The notes: a model not told the origin generated them from the sequence alone. A stretch of DNA of 64,000 nucleotides from Sutcliffiella horikoshii (GCA_001636495.1 KV440964.1:2806666-2870665), one strand, 5' to 3'. Shown: positions 26,274 to 35,827, counted from the first letter of the stretch. Program-made: numbers and translations.

Positions 26274-26378
26274 ATAGCCACTCCCTTGTACACTCACTAC
26301 TAAAGCTTATTTGTTCAATGAGGATATTATGACAATACAGGAATCATTAAGGATGAAAGGTTCATCATTTTCAACAGC

Positions 26379-26412
26379 AAAAACCCTTGGCACTTAATGC
26401 ACCAAGGGTTTT
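26379..26412 (-). terminator. Terminator of glnRA
   Basis: AAAACCCTTGG pairs with CCAAGGGTTTT around an 11-base loop, with a T-rich end on the minus strand, 13 bases past the glnA stop. Confidence 0.88.
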
Positions 26413-26424
26413 GCGTATTCTTTA

Positions 26425-27759
26425 TTAGTACTGAGTCAAATATTGATCTCTCTCCCATGGGTGAACCTGCGTGCGGAACATATCCCATTCGATTTCTTTT
26501 GCTTCGATGAAGTGCTCAAGTAAATGCTCACCTAGAGCAGCTTGGATTACTTCATTGGATTTTAATTCTTCAAGTGCAGCATAAAGTGTTGCAGGAAGAT
26601 CAGCGATACCAGCAGCGACACGCTCTTCTTTGTTCATCACATAGATGTTGCGGTCGATTGGTTTAGGAGCTTCCAATTTGTTTTTGATGCCGTCAAGTCC
26701 AGCTTGAAGTAATACAGCCATAGCAAGGTATGGATTAGCTGCAGGGTCTACACTACGGACCTCAACACGCGTGGAGATTCCACGGGAAGCTGGGATACGG
26801 ATTAGTGGGCTGCGGTTACGAGCGGACCATGCAACATAACAAGGTGCTTCATATCCAGGTACAAGACGCTTATAAGAGTTTACAGTAGGGTTTGTAACTG
26901 CTGTGAACGCCGTCGCGTGCTTGATGATACCTGCGATGAAGTGTCTTGCGTTGTCACTCAACTCCAAGTCGCCATTTTGATCGTAGAACGCATTTTCACC
27001 ATTTTGGAATAAGGAAAGGTTGCAGTGCATACCGGAACCGTTCACACCGAATAATGGTTTAGGCATGAATGTTGCATGCAAACCGTGCTTACGAGCAATC
27101 GTTTTTACAACAAGCTTAAACGTTTGGATGTCATCACAAGCTGTAATTGCATTCGCATATTTGAAATCAATTTCATGTTGTCCTGGAGCTACCTCATGGT
27201 GGGAAGCTTCAATTTCAAAGCCCATTTCTTCTAGCTCAAGAACGATGTCACGACGGCAGTTTTCACCAAGGTCTGTTGGAGCTAAGTCGAAGTATCCGCC
27301 TTTATCGTTTAATTCTAGTGTAGGCTCGCCTTTTTCATCTAGCTTGAATAGGAAGAACTCTGGCTCAGGACCAACGTTGAAATCAGAGAATCCTAGGTCT
27401 TCCATCTCTTTTAACATACGCTTTAAGTTAGCGCGCGGATCTCCATCAAATGGAGTTCCATCTGGATTGTAAATGTCACAGATGAAGCGGGCAACTTTAC
27501 CCTTTTCGGAAGTCCAAGGGAATACTACAAATGTGTCAAGATCAGGGTATAAGTTCATGTCAGATTCTTCAATACGAACGAAACCTTCAATGGAAGATCC
27601 GTCAAACATCATCTTGTTATCTAATGCTTTTTCCAATTGACTTACAGGAATTTCCACGTTTTTGATTGTTCCAAGGATATCTGTAAATTGAAGACGGATG
27701 TATTTTACATTTTCCTCCTGGACGATACGTTTAATGTCCTCATGTGTGTACTTAGCCAT
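26425..27759 (-). CDS. glnA: Glutamine synthetase, type I
   Basis: GlnA makes glutamine from glutamate, ammonia and ATP. The 444-residue length equals the B. subtilis enzyme. Visible motifs are [10 protein letters not shown], the metal site [28 protein letters not shown], and [17 protein letters not shown]. In Bacillus the feedback-inhibited enzyme also controls GlnR and TnrA. The ATG at 27759 follows GAGGAGG. It is the second gene of the glnR-glnA operon, 69 bases after glnR. Confidence 0.96.
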   Translation of the reverse strand: MAKYTHEDIKRIVQEENVKYIRLQFTDILGTIKNVEIPVSQLEKALDNKMMFDGSSIEGFVRIEESDMNLYPDLDTFVVFPWTSEKGKVARFICDIYNPDGTPFDGDPRANLKRMLKEMEDLGFSDFNVGPEPEFFLFKLDEKGEPTLELNDKGGYFDLAPTDLGENCRRDIVLELEEMGFEIEASHHEVAPGQHEIDFKYANAITACDDIQTFKLVVKTIARKHGLHATFMPKPLFGVNGSGMHCNLSLFQNGENAFYDQNGDLELSDNARHFIAGIIKHATAFTAVTNPTVNSYKRLVPGYEAPCYVAWSARNRSPLIRIPASRGISTRVEVRSVDPAANPYLAMAVLLQAGLDGIKNKLEAPKPIDRNIYVMNKEERVAAGIADLPATLYAALEELKSNEVIQAALGEHLLEHFIEAKEIEWDMFRTQVHPWERDQYLTQY

Positions 27760-27828
27760 AAATAAGTTCCTCCTCAAGATTTTCACTATTATAGTTTTAA
27801 TAAAAACTTACCAAAAAACTCAAAATAA

Positions 27829-28230
27829 TTAATGGAAAAATCGGGACATGTCTCCTTGACGAAGACTCGTTCGATTATATCTTCCGGCTTGCATCATTTC
27901 CGCACGCAAAAGTTTGCGTAGTTGATCATCCGACAGTTCTGGTTTGGCAGCCTCTGTTGCCACTTCCTGTGTAGGGGCGGCCTGTTGTTGCTTAACTGCC
28001 ATCAGCTGTTTAATGCCTGCTATGTTAACTTTCTGTTCAATGAGGTTTTTTATCTCCAGTAGGGTATCAACATCATTGAACGAAAAAAGTCTGCGGTTTC
28101 CGTCTGATCGTGCGGGAAAAACAAGCTCATTTTCTTCATAATACCGGATTTGTCGAGCTGACAATTCCGTTAGTTGCATGACAATTCCAATTGGAAATAA
28201 TGGCATTGTACGTCTGATATTGTCACTCAC
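27829..28230 (-). CDS. glnR: GlnR, MerR-family nitrogen repressor
   Basis: GlnR represses glnRA under nitrogen excess after interaction with feedback-inhibited glutamine synthetase. The 133-residue protein has an N-terminal winged helix ([25 protein letters not shown]), a short dimer helix ([15 protein letters not shown]) and the unstructured C-terminal tail (QGDMSRFFH) that senses GlnA. The start is a GTG at 28230 after AAAGGGGG. A promoter overlapped by a GlnR-type site lies upstream. Confidence 0.95.
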   Translation of the reverse strand: MSDNIRRTMPLFPIGIVMQLTELSARQIRYYEENELVFPARSDGNRRLFSFNDVDTLLEIKNLIEQKVNIAGIKQLMAVKQQQAAPTQEVATEAAKPELSDDQLRKLLRAEMMQAGRYNRTSLRQGDMSRFFH

Positions 28231-28270
28231 TACAAATCCCCCTTTCAATATTTCCTATGAAGTTACTCTT

Positions 28271-28299
28271 ATTCTATGCGATGTTAGATAATCTGTCAA
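28271..28299 (-). promoter_or_regulatory. glnR: Promoter of glnRA
   Basis: On the minus strand a perfect TTGACA (28294-28299) is separated by 17 bases from TAGAAT (28271-28276), about 41 bases upstream of the GTG start. A GlnR half-matching site covers most of the promoter. Confidence 0.85.
28282..28298. promoter_or_regulatory. glnR: GlnR-box, proximal copy (one mismatch)
   Basis: TGTTAGATAATCTGTCA follows the TGTNA-N7-TNACA plan with one mismatch and overlaps the -35 element of the glnRA promoter, the usual place for repression. Confidence 0.7.
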
Positions 28300-28304
28300 G
28301 AACA

Positions 28305-28321
28305 TGTTAGGTTTTCTAACA
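28305..28321. promoter_or_regulatory. glnR: GlnR-box, distal copy (perfect)
   Basis: TGTTAGGTTTTCTAACA is a perfect match to TGTNA-N7-TNACA and lies just upstream of the -35. Two tandem sites are typical of glnRA control regions. Confidence 0.88.
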
Positions 28322-28461
28322 TCATTTTTATGAATTAGAGTAATTTGAAGGAATAAGGGGAAGAATTGCGACATTCGACAAGTATGTATGCTTGTTTGTT
28401 GTTCCCTTTATCTATAACCTGTTCCGTACATTTGAAAACATACCGCTTTTTTATATTCTAT

Positions 28462-28498
28462 AAAAACAAAAAGAGCCCAGTTCCCCAGGCTCAAAAAA
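28462..28498 (-). terminator. Terminator of ynbB
   Basis: GAGCCTGG pairs with CTGGGCTC around GGAA and is followed by TTTTTGTTTTT on the minus strand, just past the ynbB stop. The remaining stretch up to the GlnR sites holds no visible gene. Confidence 0.85.
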
Positions 28499-28503
28499 AT
28501 CAA

Positions 28504-29769
28504 CTATTCCATTAACCCCTTACTTATCAAATGATCCACCGCACTACACACAGCTATTTTAACGTGAGAATACGTCAATCCACCCTGCACATAGGCCACA
28601 TAAGGCGCTCTGATTGGACCATCTGCCGTAAGTTCAATACTCGCTCCTTGAATAAATGTCCCCGCAGCCATGATCACATCATCTTCATATCCAGGCATAT
28701 AGTTGGCATATGGCGTAACATGGGAATTGACGGGAGATGCATATTGAATCGCCTGACAAAAGGCAATCATCTTTTCCTTATCATCAAACTGGACAGACTG
28801 AATAAGATCCGTACGATGTGCATCCCAGCTTGGAGAAGTATTCATCCCAAGCTCTTCTAAGAACGCTGCAGTAAACATAGCACCTTTTAACGCCTGTCCA
28901 ACCACATGGGGAGCAAGGAAGAAACCTTGATACATCTCCTGTAAGCTGTATAGACTTGCGCCGGCCTCTGCACCGATCCCAGGTGAAGTCATCCTGTAGG
29001 AACAAGCTTCCACTAACTCCTTCTTCCCAACAATATAGCCACCTGTTTTCGCGATACCTCCACCAGGGTTTTTGATTAAGGAACCTGCCATCAGATCTGC
29101 ACCAACATGACACGGCTCCTCAAGCTCCACGAATTCGCCATAACAGTTATCAACAAACACCACCACATCCGGTTTGATTTCTTTTACGAAACGAATCATT
29201 TCCTTTATTTCTTCTATTGTAAAAGAAGGTCTTGTTGCATAACCTTTTGAACGTTGAATACCTATCATTTTGGTGGTAGGCGTCATCGCATTGCTGACTG
29301 CCTCCCAGTCAATTCCGCGATTATTTTTTAGATCAATTGTTTTATAGCCAATGTTGTACTCTTTTAGAGAGCCCACACCACTTCCGCGAATCCCGACAAT
29401 CTCTTCTAAGGTATCGTAGGGCTTACCGGTGATGTATAGTAGGTCATCTCCTGGTCGCAACACACCAAACAGAGCAATGGAGATGGCATGTGTTCCCGAG
29501 ATGATTTGCGGACGAACAAGCCCTGCTTCCCCACCAAAAACTTCTGCATAAATTTTTTCTAATGTATCCCTTCCGATATCATCGTATCCGTAGCCTGTGG
29601 AAGGGTTAAAGTGAGAGTCACTTACACGATTTCCCTGAAAGCTTTTTAATACTCGGAATTGATTCGTTTCTACACTTGCATCCACTTGTTGAAAACTTTC
29701 TTGAAGCTTCTCTTCTATCTTATGAACAATTGGTTCAATGACTTCCCCATGCTGTAATAAATGAAACAT
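28504..29769 (-). CDS. ynbB: PLP-dependent methionine gamma-lyase/aluminium-resistance family protein YnbB
   Basis: A 421-residue fold-type I PLP protein of the Cys/Met-metabolism-like YnbB family. Visible are SGTHAISIALFGVLRPGDDLLYITGKPYD near residue 95, VFVDNCYGEFVE, and SLIKNPGGGIAKTGGYIVG carrying the PLP lysine. The family is often labelled aluminium resistance protein or methionine gamma-lyase-like, but the reaction is not proved. It follows hflX by 12 bases; the order hflX-ynbB-glnR-glnA is conserved with B. subtilis. Confidence 0.85.
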   Translation of the reverse strand: MFHLLQHGEVIEPIVHKIEEKLQESFQQVDASVETNQFRVLKSFQGNRVSDSHFNPSTGYGYDDIGRDTLEKIYAEVFGGEAGLVRPQIISGTHAISIALFGVLRPGDDLLYITGKPYDTLEEIVGIRGSGVGSLKEYNIGYKTIDLKNNRGIDWEAVSNAMTPTTKMIGIQRSKGYATRPSFTIEEIKEMIRFVKEIKPDVVVFVDNCYGEFVELEEPCHVGADLMAGSLIKNPGGGIAKTGGYIVGKKELVEACSYRMTSPGIGAEAGASLYSLQEMYQGFFLAPHVVGQALKGAMFTAAFLEELGMNTSPSWDAHRTDLIQSVQFDDKEKMIAFCQAIQYASPVNSHVTPYANYMPGYEDDVIMAAGTFIQGASIELTADGPIRAPYVAYVQGGLTYSHVKIAVCSAVDHLISKGLME

Positions 29770-29781
29770 TTGTATTCTCCT

Positions 29782-31050
29782 CTATTTCTGCATTCTTTGC
29801 TGGATGACGGACGCTAATTTTGAGTTATCAAAATAATAGCCTTTCACCGTATAGCTTTCTTCCTCTTCTGTAAAATCCAAATTCGTCAGGATTGTTTCCT
29901 GCTTCAATTGTGCGATTAATTTTCCTTCCGAAGAAGGGACAATAATATGGTACGGATCCATTTGCACTTTAATCAATGATTCGATCTTGTTTGTCAACCT
30001 CGTTATGTCTTCTTTATCGAGTGCGCTGATATGCAGCATCTCTTCATTATAAGCAGGCGTGAACCCCTCGGTGGTCTGATCCTTTTTATTATAGATCGTC
30101 AATACGGGAACTCCCTCTACACCTAACTCCTTCAGCAGTTTATCTACCGTCTTCTCATGATTAACATGGTCAGGACTCGAGCTGTCTACTACGTGTAAAA
30201 TCAAATCTGCTTCTGTCACTTCCTCTAGTGTAGAGCGGAACGCCGCTACAAGGGAGGTCGGCAGGTCCTGGATGAATCCAACTGTATCTGTTAAAAGAGC
30301 GTTAAAACCGGATGGTAGCATCACTTTTCTAGTGGTCGGGTCGAGTGTGGCAAACAAGAGGTTCTCCTCAAAAGTCCCTGCTTCGGTCAAGCGATTGAAA
30401 ATGGTGGATTTCCCAGCATTTGTATATCCAACCAACGAAAGCTGAAATGCTTGGTTCCGCTTTCGACGCTCACGGTATCGTTCACGGTGGCTGACGATGG
30501 AAGATAATTGTGTTTTGATATCCACTATTCTTCTATTTATATGTCTACGGTCCGACTCCAATTTCGTTTCACCGGGACCTCTAGTCCCAATTCCCCCTCC
30601 AAGCCTGGACAGTTCCACACCCTTCCCGCCAAGTCGAGGCAGAAGGTATTGAAGCTGAGCAAGTTCCACTTGGAGTTTACCTTCCTTTGATTTGGCACGT
30701 TGGGCAAAAATGTCCAAAATCAACTGGGTGCGATCTATAATTCTGGCATTCAGCACCTTGGAAAGGTTTCTGTTTTGGCTCGGTGCCAGTTCCCCATTGA
30801 ATATAATGATTTCAGGCTCCAACTCTTCTTCAAGTTGAACAAGCTCTTCTATTTTCCCTTTTCCTATATATGTAGCAGGATGGACTCTTTCCCTCTTTTG
30901 TGTAAGCGTAACAAGAACTTCCCCATTGGCTGTTTTCGTCAGAGATGAAAGTTCATCCATTGAGTAAAAGAATGTTTGGTCATCATCTTTAGGGAGTTGA
31001 CACCCTACCAGAATGACCCGTTCTTTATCTTTCTTTTGCGTTTCGTTCAA
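29782..31050 (-). CDS. hflX: GTPase HflX (YnbA)
   Basis: A 422-residue ribosome-associated GTPase that splits stalled or stress-hibernating 70S ribosomes. The N-terminal HflX domain is followed by GGRGVELSRLGGG-like glycine-rich sequence and the G domain: G1 GYTNAGKST, G3 DTVGFIQDLP and G4 YNKKDQ. The start is a TTG eight bases after AAAGGGG. It heads the hflX-ynbB pair. Confidence 0.92.
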   Translation of the reverse strand: MNETQKKDKERVILVGCQLPKDDDQTFFYSMDELSSLTKTANGEVLVTLTQKRERVHPATYIGKGKIEELVQLEEELEPEIIIFNGELAPSQNRNLSKVLNARIIDRTQLILDIFAQRAKSKEGKLQVELAQLQYLLPRLGGKGVELSRLGGGIGTRGPGETKLESDRRHINRRIVDIKTQLSSIVSHRERYRERRKRNQAFQLSLVGYTNAGKSTIFNRLTEAGTFEENLLFATLDPTTRKVMLPSGFNALLTDTVGFIQDLPTSLVAAFRSTLEEVTEADLILHVVDSSSPDHVNHEKTVDKLLKELGVEGVPVLTIYNKKDQTTEGFTPAYNEEMLHISALDKEDITRLTNKIESLIKVQMDPYHIIVPSSEGKLIAQLKQETILTNLDFTEEEESYTVKGYYFDNSKLASVIQQRMQK

Positions 31051-31226
31051 ATGCGTAACCCCTTTTTCTATGTAGAATTAATGAAAGTTGAACAAGTTCC
31101 TATAATCATATCAAAATATATGCTTTTTCTCTATTAAATTCTTTAAAACTATTGCATTCCTACTGTTTTCTATATAAAATCAGGAAGGCTTAATGAATAT
31201 GTTACTTGTAATAACGGAGTGATTGC

Positions 31227-31835
31227 ATGACTTGGGAAGTATTCAGCATCATCGGCACCATCGCATTCGCAATAAGCGGGGCGATCGTCGCCATGGAAGA
31301 AGAGTATGACATACTCGGTGTTTATATATTAGGGATTGTGACAGCCTTTGGCGGAGGAGCCGTTCGGAATTTATTGATAGGGGTTCCTATCTCTGCACTT
31401 TGGGAGCAAGGCATGCTTTTTCAGGTAGCACTTGTTGCCATGACTGCGGTTTTCCTGTTTCCGAACAACCTGTTAAAGCATTGGCGGAAGTGGGGCAACT
31501 TTTTTGACGCCATCGGACTTGCCGCATTTGCCATTCAAGGGGCATTATATGCGACCGGAATGAATCATCCAATCAGTGCAGTGGTAGTGGCGGCAGTCCT
31601 TACAGGTAGTGGTGGTGGTATCATTCGCGACTTACTTGCAGGCAGAAAACCACTTGTCCTAAGAGCGGAAATTTATGCTGCATGGGCCATTCTCGCGGGA
31701 CTAATCATCGCATTCGGCATCGCCAGTTCCCCAATTCATCTTTATATTCTATTTATAGGGATTGTCACTTTACGCGTCTTATCTTACACGTACAAATGGA
31801 GGTTGCCTAACCGAAGTTTACAAAATGCTGCTTAA
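31227..31835 (+). CDS. TRIC/UPF0126 family membrane protein (YvgT-like)
   Basis: A 202-residue protein with six to seven membrane segments in two similar halves. The halves carry the repeat motifs GGGAVRNLLIG and GSGGGIIRDLLAG, the signature of the prokaryotic trimeric intracellular cation (TRIC) channel family, once called UPF0126. Members form potassium-permeable channels. A GGAGTG precedes the ATG. It lies on the plus strand within an insertion, relative to B. subtilis, between spoVK and hflX. Confidence 0.85.
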   Translation: MTWEVFSIIGTIAFAISGAIVAMEEEYDILGVYILGIVTAFGGGAVRNLLIGVPISALWEQGMLFQVALVAMTAVFLFPNNLLKHWRKWGNFFDAIGLAAFAIQGALYATGMNHPISAVVVAAVLTGSGGGIIRDLLAGRKPLVLRAEIYAAWAILAGLIIAFGIASSPIHLYILFIGIVTLRVLSYTYKWRLPNRSLQNAA

Positions 31836-31900
31836 ATTTCCGGTGACTTTATATCCATTTTTTTCAGGAGGTGAATCTGCCTCCTATTTTTTTACGAATC

Positions 31901-32974
31901 TCACAGGTCGATTTTCCGTCCCTTCCAAGTAACATTCTTTTTGAAAAAGGTTTGGACACAAGAATAGCCAAACAACATAAAAAAGAATACTAAATGAAAA
32001 GGAAATAACAATGCGGTTAACCAACCGAAATTACCGATAACCGTAAGTGTTCTCTTCATATGCAAAGCGATTAACACATATCCAGTAAAATAAAGTTCTA
32101 AAGCAATTGCTTGATAGCTTGTGAGAAATGTCATCAATCCACCAAGCCATACACAAACCAACATCAAATACCAAATACTAGTTTTCGATGCACCTGATGC
32201 AAAACTTTTGCTCCAGCCGTTCCATAAGGAAACAAAACCTTCCGGATACATCCTCATTTCAATTGCACCCAATCCACTATAGCACCTTACTTTTCCACCA
32301 TGCTTTTGAATCTGAAAACCAAACGCCATATTTTCCATTATTTCTCCCTGAATTGCTTGATGACCGCCATACTTAAAATAATCTTGGCGATGTATTAGTA
32401 GACACGGTCCGAATGCCCCCTTTGCCGGCAACCACTTTTGTAAAATATGAAAGGCGCCAAGGGATCCCATAACAACCAGATGAAAAAAGGACGATAAGCT
32501 TTCATATTTTTCTTTTATATTGTGATAAGGATGAACGGAAAGCACTTCCCCTTCTCCCTTGTATGCAGATAGCATATTTTCTAAGCCATTTTCTGAGATA
32601 ATGGTGTCAGCATCTAAGAATAGTAAAACTTCTCCTTTTGCATGCAAAGCCCCGTTCCAACATCCAAAAGATTTTCCAAACCACCCGGCAGGAAGATCCT
32701 CTAATCTAAGTACACGTGCGCCAAATGTTTTTGCAACCTTTATTGTATCGTCGGTTGAGTGATCATCTACCACAATAATTTCTTTCACCTTACCGTGATA
32801 CCTCTGCAGTGATTTTAATAAAACAGGAAGATTCCCCTCTTCATTTCTTGCAGGGATGATTACCGAAACCTTTTTCAAAAGAGAGGTCTTCTCTGACTTA
32901 AAGGACAAACTCGGAATATGATAAAACAGTACTCTCCCAAGTAATAATGTCACAATTAATATTAATACTGTCAT
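31901..32974 (-). CDS. Family 2 glycosyltransferase, CrtQ-like (carotenoid glucosylation)
   Basis: A 357-residue membrane-bound glycosyltransferase. An N-terminal membrane helix (about residues 2-20) is followed by a GT-A domain with VSVIIPARNEEGNLP, VVDDHSTDDT and LLFLDADT, then ASGASKTSIW and two or three C-terminal membrane helices. The layout resembles S. aureus CrtQ, which adds glucose to diaponeurosporenoate. It is divergent from a CrtP-like oxidase, which supports a carotenoid role. The ATG at 32974 follows GGAGGAG. No crtM or first desaturase is in the window. Confidence 0.75.
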   Translation of the reverse strand: MTVLILIVTLLLGRVLFYHIPSLSFKSEKTSLLKKVSVIIPARNEEGNLPVLLKSLQRYHGKVKEIIVVDDHSTDDTIKVAKTFGARVLRLEDLPAGWFGKSFGCWNGALHAKGEVLLFLDADTIISENGLENMLSAYKGEGEVLSVHPYHNIKEKYESLSSFFHLVVMGSLGAFHILQKWLPAKGAFGPCLLIHRQDYFKYGGHQAIQGEIMENMAFGFQIQKHGGKVRCYSGLGAIEMRMYPEGFVSLWNGWSKSFASGASKTSIWYLMLVCVWLGGLMTFLTSYQAIALELYFTGYVLIALHMKRTLTVIGNFGWLTALLFPFHLVFFFMLFGYSCVQTFFKKNVTWKGRKIDL

Positions 32975-33066
32975 TACAAACTCCTCCATATACATCTATT
33001 TTTGTTTGAAAATAGAAAAAAAGGGTAAAATGTAAAGTTGTATACACATATATATTACTTCTATCT

Positions 33067-33081
33067 ACTAGACAGTCTAGT
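33067..33081. promoter_or_regulatory. 15-base perfect palindrome between the carotenoid genes, likely operator
   Basis: ACTAGACAGTCTAGT reads the same on both strands around a central base. It lies 34 bases upstream of the CrtP-like start, at the end of a weak promoter (TTGTAT at 33038-33043, TATCTA at 33062-33067). Its size and symmetry suit a TetR- or MarR-type repressor. The regulator is not encoded nearby. Confidence 0.5.
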
Positions 33082-33114
33082 CAAACTTATTAGTTTTCAT
33101 AAGGAGGAATAAGT

Positions 33115-34620
33115 ATGAAAAAGAAAGTAGTAGTAATTGGTGGTGGTCTTGGTGGATTATCGGCTGCTATACGGCTATCTGCTGACGGTTACGATGTACA
33201 TGTAATTGAAAAAGGAGAGCGTCTTGGAGGTAAGTTAAACATCCGTTCAGGCAAAGGATTTACTTTTGATACTGGTCCATCTATCCTGACGATGCCATGG
33301 GTGTTGGAACAATTGTTTGCAAGCGCCAAAAGGAATTTACATGATTATATTACCATTGAAAGAGTGGAGCCTCAATGGAGAACCTTCTTTGAAGACGGAA
33401 CAAAAATAGATGTAACAAGTGACCTTCCTCAAATGTTGGAACAAATTAGAGAACACTCCGCTAAAGACGCAAACGGATTTTTTGAGTATTTGAATTATTG
33501 CAGCAAAATGTATGAATACAGCATGAAGAGTTTTTACAAAAAGAGCCTTTCAGGTTTAGGTGAACTTCGGGCCCTTCATAATTTGAAAGAACTAATTGGA
33601 ATGGATCCGATGAAATCAATGGATCAAATTACAAAGAAATATTTTGAAGACAAACATCTCCAACAACTTTTTAACTTCATGATCATGTATATTGGTTCTT
33701 CTCCATATCATGCTCCAGCTGTACTGTCTCAATTAACGCATGTTCAACTCGGCCTTGGTATCTACTATGTAAAGGGTGGGATGTATAAAATCGCCGAAGC
33801 AATGCAGTCCCTCTTAGATGAACTGGGTGTTACTTACAGCTTAAATACCTCCGTTCGCAAAATTACTATGGATGGAAAAAAAGCGACCGGGATTATCACA
33901 GAGAATGGTGAAGAAATCTCTGCAGATCTGGTTGTTTCAAACCTTGAAGCAATCCCGACCTATAATACATTGTTAAAAGATATCCCGATGGCCAAAAAGG
34001 CTGCAGAGGATTTAGAAAAGTTCTCACCGACAGTTTCGGGGCTCGTTCTATTACTTGGCGTTAACAAAAAATATGACGAACTGGCACATCATAATTTCTT
34101 CTTCTCTGAAGACCCTGAGGTGGAATTCCACACAATCTTCAATGAAGGGAAGCCGGCAAATGATCCTACCATCTATATCGGAGTTTCTTCTAAAACGGAC
34201 CCAAGCCAAGCGCCGCAAGGAAAAGATAATCTGTTTGTCCTCACCCACGTTCCTCCATTAAAACAAGGTGAGACATGGGATGAATACAAGGATATTTATC
34301 GCGAAAAAGTTCTTACTAAACTTGAAAGAATGGGGTTAGAGGGCTTATCTTCATCAATTGAGTTCGAATACTGTTTTACTCCTAACGATTTAATGAACCT
34401 ATACGGAGCAAACGGAGGCTCCATTTATGGAGTAGTGACAGACCGCAAAAAGAATGGCGGATTTAAAATCCCTTGCAGAAGTAAACTACTTGATAATCTC
34501 TACTTTACCGGCGGCTCTACCCACCCAGGTGGCGGAGTGCCGATGGTGACACTGTCTGGCCAGTTAACTGCAGATGCCATTAACGAAGATTGGGAACAAG
34601 TTAATAAAAGTATTGGATAA
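33115..34620 (+). CDS. Carotenoid desaturase/oxygenase of the CrtI family (CrtP/CrtNc-like)
   Basis: A 501-residue FAD enzyme. The dinucleotide motif is VIGGGLGGLSAAIRL, and the C-terminal FAD motif is LYFTGGSTHPGGGVPM. Segments PSILTMPW, PQWRTFFEDGT, YIGSSPYHAPAVLSQL and HHNFFFSED align by eye with S. aureus CrtP, the diaponeurosporene oxidase, better than with a plain desaturase. It would oxidise a terminal methyl of a C30 carotenoid, providing the group that the neighbouring glycosyltransferase could glycosylate. An AAGGAGGAA site precedes the ATG. The exact reaction is inferred. Confidence 0.8.
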   Translation: MKKKVVVIGGGLGGLSAAIRLSADGYDVHVIEKGERLGGKLNIRSGKGFTFDTGPSILTMPWVLEQLFASAKRNLHDYITIERVEPQWRTFFEDGTKIDVTSDLPQMLEQIREHSAKDANGFFEYLNYCSKMYEYSMKSFYKKSLSGLGELRALHNLKELIGMDPMKSMDQITKKYFEDKHLQQLFNFMIMYIGSSPYHAPAVLSQLTHVQLGLGIYYVKGGMYKIAEAMQSLLDELGVTYSLNTSVRKITMDGKKATGIITENGEEISADLVVSNLEAIPTYNTLLKDIPMAKKAAEDLEKFSPTVSGLVLLLGVNKKYDELAHHNFFFSEDPEVEFHTIFNEGKPANDPTIYIGVSSKTDPSQAPQGKDNLFVLTHVPPLKQGETWDEYKDIYREKVLTKLERMGLEGLSSSIEFEYCFTPNDLMNLYGANGGSIYGVVTDRKKNGGFKIPCRSKLLDNLYFTGGSTHPGGGVPMVTLSGQLTADAINEDWEQVNKSIG

Positions 34621-34623
34621 CTG

Positions 34624-34657
34624 AAAATAGCAGCCGTCTGGCTGCTATTTTTAATTT
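34624..34657 (+). terminator. Terminator of the CrtP-like gene
   Basis: AAATAGCAGCC pairs with GGCTGCTATTT around a 4-base loop and is followed by TTAATTT. It also faces the convergent spoVK stop. Confidence 0.85.
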
Positions 34658-34663
34658 GGATAT

Positions 34664-35596
34664 TTATTTCAGGAGAAGATCTCTCGCTTCAATCGTCATT
34701 AATTCATTTTTTTGAAAACTGTCATACATTAAAAGGCGCATCGCTTGAGTCCTTATTGATTTTTCCAAAACGTTTCTTATATAACGGCCATTGCTGAAAG
34801 CAGAAGGCAATAATACACTTTTCATATGATTGAGGTGCTCACGCATCTTCCATTCTGCTTCTTTACTCATGACATATTCACGTTCTTTCAGCATACGATG
34901 ACAGATCTCCATCAACTCTTCCACTGAATAATCGGGAAAATCAACGATAATCGGAAAGCGGGAAATAAGACCAGGATTCGTCCGCAAAAAATCTTCCATC
35001 TCACGCTGATAACCTGCAAGTATCAAGATAAAGTCATGTTGCTTATCTTCCATATGTTTCACAAGGGTATCAATTGCTTCTTTCCCAAAATCCTTTTCTC
35101 CACCTCTTGCAAGAGAGTAAGCTTCATCTACAAACAATATGCCTCCTAATGCTTTTTTCACCAGATCTCTCGTCTTCTGAGCAGTATGACCAATATATTC
35201 CCCGACAAGGTCCGCTCTTTCCGCCTCAATCAGGTGTCCTTTTGAAAGAACATTCATGTCACAAAACAACTTACCAATCAACCTGGCAACAGTAGTCTTT
35301 CCTGTCCCAGGGTTTCCTTTGAACATCATATGAAGCACTTGTCTCTCTGTCTTCAACCCGAATTCTTCCCGCTTTTTATTCACATAAATCCAAGCATAGA
35401 TTTCTTTAACTACTTTTTTCATTTCCTGTAATCCTACCAGTTCTCCCATTTCTCGCTCTATTTCCTGCAAGATTGCATGATTGGTAGGAGTAATTTGTTC
35501 CTCTAATGTATGAACATGGGTGACTCTCAACGGTTTTTTTTGTCCATTTAAGACGATATTAATCTTCCCATTCTGATTCTTCATTGGTTGATCCAA
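34664..35596 (-). CDS. spoVK: Stage V sporulation protein K (AAA+ ATPase)
   Basis: SpoVK is a CbxX/CfqX-type AAA+ ATPase needed for late spore maturation, made in the mother cell. The protein matches B. subtilis SpoVK closely: NGKINIVLNGQK at the start, Walker A KGNPGTGKTTVARLIGK, GHLIEAERADLVGEYIGHTA, and Walker B GGILFVDEAYSLARGG. I favour a TTG at 35596 (five bases after GAGGTGG), giving 310 residues; a GTG three codons upstream overlaps that site. It is separated from hfq by about 300 bases. Confidence 0.9.
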   Translation of the reverse strand: MDQPMKNQNGKINIVLNGQKKPLRVTHVHTLEEQITPTNHAILQEIEREMGELVGLQEMKKVVKEIYAWIYVNKKREEFGLKTERQVLHMMFKGNPGTGKTTVARLIGKLFCDMNVLSKGHLIEAERADLVGEYIGHTAQKTRDLVKKALGGILFVDEAYSLARGGEKDFGKEAIDTLVKHMEDKQHDFILILAGYQREMEDFLRTNPGLISRFPIIVDFPDYSVEELMEICHRMLKEREYVMSKEAEWKMREHLNHMKSVLLPSAFSNGRYIRNVLEKSIRTQAMRLLMYDSFQKNELMTIEARDLLLK

Positions 35597-35804
35597 GATG
35601 TCCACCTCATTTCCACGCCAAAATCCGACATATCCTGATGCAGTACATTATTCCCTATACTAAATTCCTCTTAAATCTGCTCTTTTTCGATTCTCTTCTA
35701 CAACTTTCATATATTTTCATTAAAATATTGACAAACTTGTCATATTATGCGCTTTCCCGAGAAATAATTACTGTTTTTCGAGCCTATTATTTCCGCAATA
35801 AAAC

Positions 35805-35827
35805 AAATGGAGAGAAATTCTCCATTT
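35805..35827 (-). terminator. Hairpin between hfq and spoVK
   Basis: AAATGGAGA pairs with TCTCCATTT around five bases; on the minus strand GTTTTATT follows. It may back up the hfq terminator. The rest of 35597-35872 holds only an inverted repeat TGACAA-AC-TTGTCA at 35729-35742 and no visible gene. Confidence 0.5.

Noticed and set aside
35729-35742. Inverted repeat TGACAA-AC-TTGTCA upstream of spoVK as a sporulation promoter or operator
   Set aside because: It does not fit sigma-E or sigma-K elements at proper spacing, and the symmetry is short enough to be chance.
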